DNA from: Coleofasciculus sp040219735
GTDB taxonomy: Bacteria; Cyanobacteriota; Cyanobacteriia; Cyanobacteriales; Coleofasciculaceae
DNA length: 64,000 nt
Direction: 5' to 3' (one strand)
Assembly: GCA_040219735.1 (NCBI GenBank)
Contig: JAVJRX010000191.1
A model generated the notes under the pieces. The model saw only the letters and a list, made by a program, of their open reading frames with translations, was not told the DNA's origin and ran no database searches. Both the position numbers and the translations under genes were made by a program. The stretch's first letter is position 1. Every line of letters starts with the position of its first letter. Positions 60,960 through 64,000 of the stretch are shown in pieces.

Positions 60960-61160
60960 GACCAGTCCTTAAGTAATGTGTGCTTCGGGGAGGTTAGAGT
61001 CTGGCTTGTTCGGGTTGAAACACTTGCTCTATAAACCTTTCGAGCATTCCTTAATCTCAACCGACAGAGAAGAGCGAACTAGCGAATTCGTAGGTGTCTT
61101 GACCGCTCTAACGTAGGTCTAATCCTGCCCCTGGTGGGTGAATCAATCTGTTTACACAGA
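60960..61160 (-). ncRNA. Putative omega-RNA (HEARO-like) upstream of iscB
   Basis: IscB omega-RNAs are encoded directly 5' of the iscB start. The 200 bp here, on the minus strand, are noncoding, and contain CTACGAATTCGCTAGTTCGC and GTTTATAGAGCAAGTGTTTC, with several short inverted pairs (AGCGAAC/GTTCGCT type). There is no transposase. The guide would be at the 5' end near 61160, next to the 3' end of the coiled-coil gene. The exact ends are uncertain and no structure was computed. Confidence 0.45.
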
Positions 61161-61171
61161 TTTAAGTAGGT

Positions 61172-63526
61172 TTAATTCACCCCATCCTCTAAAGACGTTT
61201 CTTGCGGTTGACTCATGGAATTTTGATCAGGAGTTACTGAATCTTCCAAGACGTATTCTTTTACCACATCTTCTCCTTCTATGTCAATAGATTCCTCAGA
61301 CAAATCATCAGCAACGTCCTCCGACGCTGGAGATTGTGGTGGATTCGTGTCCTCAGAGTCACTCACCAAAGGATCGGGTGTGCGGGAGTCTAGGTCAGTG
61401 GGGGTTGGTGAAAGCCAATCTGGGAAGATAACATCCTCTTGGGATAGGTCGTGGAGGGCAAACTCTTCCCAATCTTCTGCTAACAACTCCTCTGACATAG
61501 GCAACGACTGGATTGAGTCTAAATCGAAGCTTGGGGGTGGGACGATGCGATCGCGCGATGGGGATGGCTGAGGGACAATATTTAGATGGTCTACCGCTTC
61601 AAAGCTGTTCAGGTCTTCACTAAGCTGATCGAGGGTACTTTGGTCTAGGCGAATCTCTTGACCAGAAAACTGCTGAAATTCCTCCCTTATCAGTAAATCT
61701 TCGTCTGGTGAGGCGGGAATATAGTAGTCATCAACTGAAGTAACTGGGGAATTAGTTTCCCCTGGGTTTTCCAGAAACCATTCTTCCTCACGAGTCGCCG
61801 CCATGGATGGGAGTTCGGTAACGGGGGAGGAATAACTTAACCCCATTTCATCGAGTAAATCGGTTAGGGCGGTAATCGTTTTAACATCTTGAGACTCGCT
61901 GAGTGCTTCCTGGTGAGGGTGAGTTGCTGTTTCGGGCGCTGCAACTAACTCTGAGTCAATCGGGGCGTCCGTTGTTGGGGTTTCAAAGAGTAAGGTTTCC
62001 CAAGATAGCAGATCATGATTGACGCCTTCAACCCGGGGTTCTGGTGAACTCGTTTCCTCGGCGGGATCAATAACTCCGTCAAATAGATAATCAGCAACCT
62101 CAACTGATACATTCTCGCCTACAGCCTGATCGGTTGAGTGATCCTCTTGCCCATCCGTTGTGGTTATTGAGGCAACTGAGGGATTAGCATCGGTCACCTC
62201 GACGGTATTTGCGGAAGCTCTTATAGTGGTGTCTTGAGCAAAGTCTGTGCCAAATAGGGTATTATACAACTCATCAATTTCATGGTGGCGGTTCTCTACT
62301 TCATTTTGAGCGGCAATGTCTGGTTGTACTGGTTTAGTGGCGTCCGCCTGAATGATTGGGACGGATAGGAATGATGGTGTTGTGGACTCCTGTTCACTAT
62401 CGATGTCTAATAAGAAATCTAGATCGGTAAATTCTGAATAATTTAGGGTTGAGTTTACTGGGATTGGGGTATCCATATCCCAGCCAATCAATGCGTCTAG
62501 GGAATTTTCGGCTAAATTTTCTGTCTCCAGTTCTTGGGTGGATTGCTGATCGGGGATATTAGACGAAAGCTGAACCGGCAGTTGTGAGGACGGGGTTGAG
62601 GCGTTGGCAGATAGGGTTACGTTGAATTCAGGCTGAGAAACCGGATCAACTCCGACAAAGATACTACTGGGTTTTGGTGCTGATGATGTTGAACTGGGTC
62701 TTGACTCGGATAATTCCGCCGCCTCTGACCAGGGTAGAGAAGATTGCACCAAGGTTGAGGTTTCTCGTCCCAATAACTGAGCGAGGCGATTGACAAGGGC
62801 TGTAAATAACAGCTCTCCTTGATTGCTCAAGCGGTGCATTTTGTCAATCCCTTGAGACAAAGACTGCTGGTACCCCTGTAAATCACGATTGAGTGCTTCA
62901 AAGAGAGTCCGTTGGTTGGCGTCTATATTGATCAACATGCGATCGCTCTCGTTTTGGAGTTGTCGCAGTTGCTGCAAACGTTCTTGTGGCGACATCATCG
63001 CCGATGCTTGCTGTCCTAGTGATCCCGATGTTGATGAAGCGTTGAGCAGTTGGGCTTCTAAATTTAGTAGTATTTGAGCCAACTGTTGCGTCAGGCGTTC
63101 AGTTGACTGGTTAATTAAATCCTGAGCAAATGCTGGGAGTGCTTGCTCTTGTCCCCTCCCCATCGGTGTCAAAGTATTGAGCAATTGCTGTTTTTGGAGT
63201 TCAAGTTGCTGAATTTCTTGGGTCAAAGACTCTCGCTGTTGACGCAAGTCAGACAATTCAGAGAGCAAGGGTGCACTCACCTGTTGGCGTATACTCTCCA
63301 TTTCTTGAGCCACCGCTTGCATAATCGGTCTAACGGCTGATTGCTGGGTTGGCGTCATTGCCATTTCTTCTTGCTGCATCGACAGCAAATAACTACGCAC
63401 TCGTTCCAGGACTTGGCGATCGTGGGCTAAGTCGTTGGATTTAGACCAAGGGAAACGGGAGTCCAACTTGGCAAGGAGGCTATCAATATCAGCAATCAGC
63501 GATTGAATTGTCTTCTGTTTAGTCAC
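61172..63526 (-). CDS. Coiled-coil protein with long acidic disordered tail
   Basis: The 784-residue protein has an N-terminal half (about 1-250) made of helices and coiled coil (LSELSDLRQQRESLTQEIQQ, LELQKQQLLNTL, QERLQQLRQLQNESDRMLIN). The second half is very acidic, Ser/Thr/Pro-rich and low in aromatic residues, with many short LxxxDWxxF-like motifs (DWEEFALHDLS, FPDWLSP), suggesting a disordered binding tail. No catalytic motif is seen. Its same-strand neighbour is the Hsp70-like gene, now split off by the IscB insertion. The function is unknown; a structural or scaffolding role is plausible. Confidence 0.75.
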   Translation of the reverse strand: MTKQKTIQSLIADIDSLLAKLDSRFPWSKSNDLAHDRQVLERVRSYLLSMQQEEMAMTPTQQSAVRPIMQAVAQEMESIRQQVSAPLLSELSDLRQQRESLTQEIQQLELQKQQLLNTLTPMGRGQEQALPAFAQDLINQSTERLTQQLAQILLNLEAQLLNASSTSGSLGQQASAMMSPQERLQQLRQLQNESDRMLINIDANQRTLFEALNRDLQGYQQSLSQGIDKMHRLSNQGELLFTALVNRLAQLLGRETSTLVQSSLPWSEAAELSESRPSSTSSAPKPSSIFVGVDPVSQPEFNVTLSANASTPSSQLPVQLSSNIPDQQSTQELETENLAENSLDALIGWDMDTPIPVNSTLNYSEFTDLDFLLDIDSEQESTTPSFLSVPIIQADATKPVQPDIAAQNEVENRHHEIDELYNTLFGTDFAQDTTIRASANTVEVTDANPSVASITTTDGQEDHSTDQAVGENVSVEVADYLFDGVIDPAEETSSPEPRVEGVNHDLLSWETLLFETPTTDAPIDSELVAAPETATHPHQEALSESQDVKTITALTDLLDEMGLSYSSPVTELPSMAATREEEWFLENPGETNSPVTSVDDYYIPASPDEDLLIREEFQQFSGQEIRLDQSTLDQLSEDLNSFEAVDHLNIVPQPSPSRDRIVPPPSFDLDSIQSLPMSEELLAEDWEEFALHDLSQEDVIFPDWLSPTPTDLDSRTPDPLVSDSEDTNPPQSPASEDVADDLSEESIDIEGEDVVKEYVLEDSVTPDQNSMSQPQETSLEDGVN

Positions 63527-64000
63527 GGTGAAACATCCCCCTGCTTCTCTTAACTATTATGTCTTGGTCGTGGACAATGACCCATTGAGGACAAGTCCAT
63601 TCCCTGGAGGTATCAGGGGCAAAGGCATGGGATGAATCAAGATGAACCAGCAACACTTGAACTATGGTGGTCGAAAAATTTGGCGTGAGTGTCATTATCA
63701 TAAACGTATTCTGGCTCACAGATGTCCCCTCAAGTCCTCATCAGTGGCATCTAAATTGTTAAATCTCCCTCAATATGAAGCATAATAGCTGTGTACCAAT
63801 CTGCGGCTGATTAACTTTGAAGGCACTTCGAGGGAGTATAGCGCCGTCATCGATCAGGACGTAAGCAACCCCGGTCTCGCATACACGGAGCTTTAGCCAA
63901 ATAAGTTAAAGCTGTGCTTACCAGCCTAAGTGCTAAGCGCACTACGTTATCGGCAAGTGTTAAAGACCTACCAGCGGATGCGATAGCCAGTTTGCTGCTC
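63527..64000. other. Window end, no gene recognised
   Basis: On the minus strand an open frame without stop runs from 64000 to 63847 (LAIASAGRSLTLADNVVRLA..), 51 codons, entering from outside the window. It is unrecognised and could be chance or a gene end. The rest is noncoding promoter side of the coiled-coil gene. Confidence 0.4.

Noticed and set aside
63847..64000. 51-codon open minus-strand frame at the window edge
   Set aside because: It has no start in the window and no recognisable motif; it is too short to separate from chance.

Overview
The window reads as chromosome of a large-genome filamentous cyanobacterium. GCGATCGC (HIP1-like) palindromes recur throughout. PEP-CTERM secreted proteins, an SLH/OprB iron porin, a ChlP-like reductase, the 2-oxoglutarate decarboxylase plus succinate-semialdehyde dehydrogenase TCA bypass and multi-GAF cyclase proteins all point the same way. 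Coleofasciculus/Microcoleus-like filamentous forms are a plausible source, but I cannot prove the genus from sequence alone.

Layout. 0-6.5 kb: a tRNA-Glu next to a degenerate tRNA-Asp-like sequence, a lipoprotein, a PEP-CTERM subtilase, and a Fur regulator with an iron porin that has a clear Fur box. A 51-residue lipoprotein and a multicopper-oxidase remnant follow. 6.5-15.8 kb: a type I restriction-modification locus on the minus strand (hsdM, hsdS, hsdR and a YgjP-like metalloprotease). It is interleaved with a PIN toxin and its probable antitoxin, a four-helix-bundle gene, a decayed UPF0175 antitoxin, a stray hsdR fragment and heptamer repeats. 16-24.5 kb: an ECF-like sigma factor, a GDSL esterase, an aldo/keto reductase, a GAF-PAS-cyclase protein with eroded catalytic residues, and a signal-peptidase-I homologue lacking both catalytic residues. 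24.8-29.4 kb: a WD40 protein, a NACHT remnant and a PAS/GAF protein. 29.5-38 kb: housekeeping genes (ChlP-like reductase, pyrH-frr, agmatinase, hydrolase). 37-40.2 kb: the two-gene TCA bypass, then a MITE-like element.

40.5-48.5 kb is the accessory core. It holds an HD-Pnk/RNA-ligase RNA-repair pair, a large protein with a PD-(D/E)XK nuclease core and no recognised family, a RelE-type toxin-antitoxin pair bracketed by 50-bp direct repeats, and a Septu-like ATPase/HNH pair (PtuA/PtuB). 48.8-64 kb returns to metabolism: a DUF4212/SSS symporter, an orphan NrtA-like binding protein, PuuD, a PurU deleted for its catalytic core, a CSP41-like protein, PgsA, a sugar transferase and an Hsp70-like protein. 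An IscB lacking HNH and RuvC-II, with a probable omega-RNA region, sits between the Hsp70-like gene and a coiled-coil protein.

Recurring themes are defence or nucleic-acid-processing cassettes and small-scale decay. The decay includes clean in-frame deletions, short tandem duplications and families of short palindromic or low-complexity repeats in the intergenic regions. All calls rest on reading the sequence; no database search was run.
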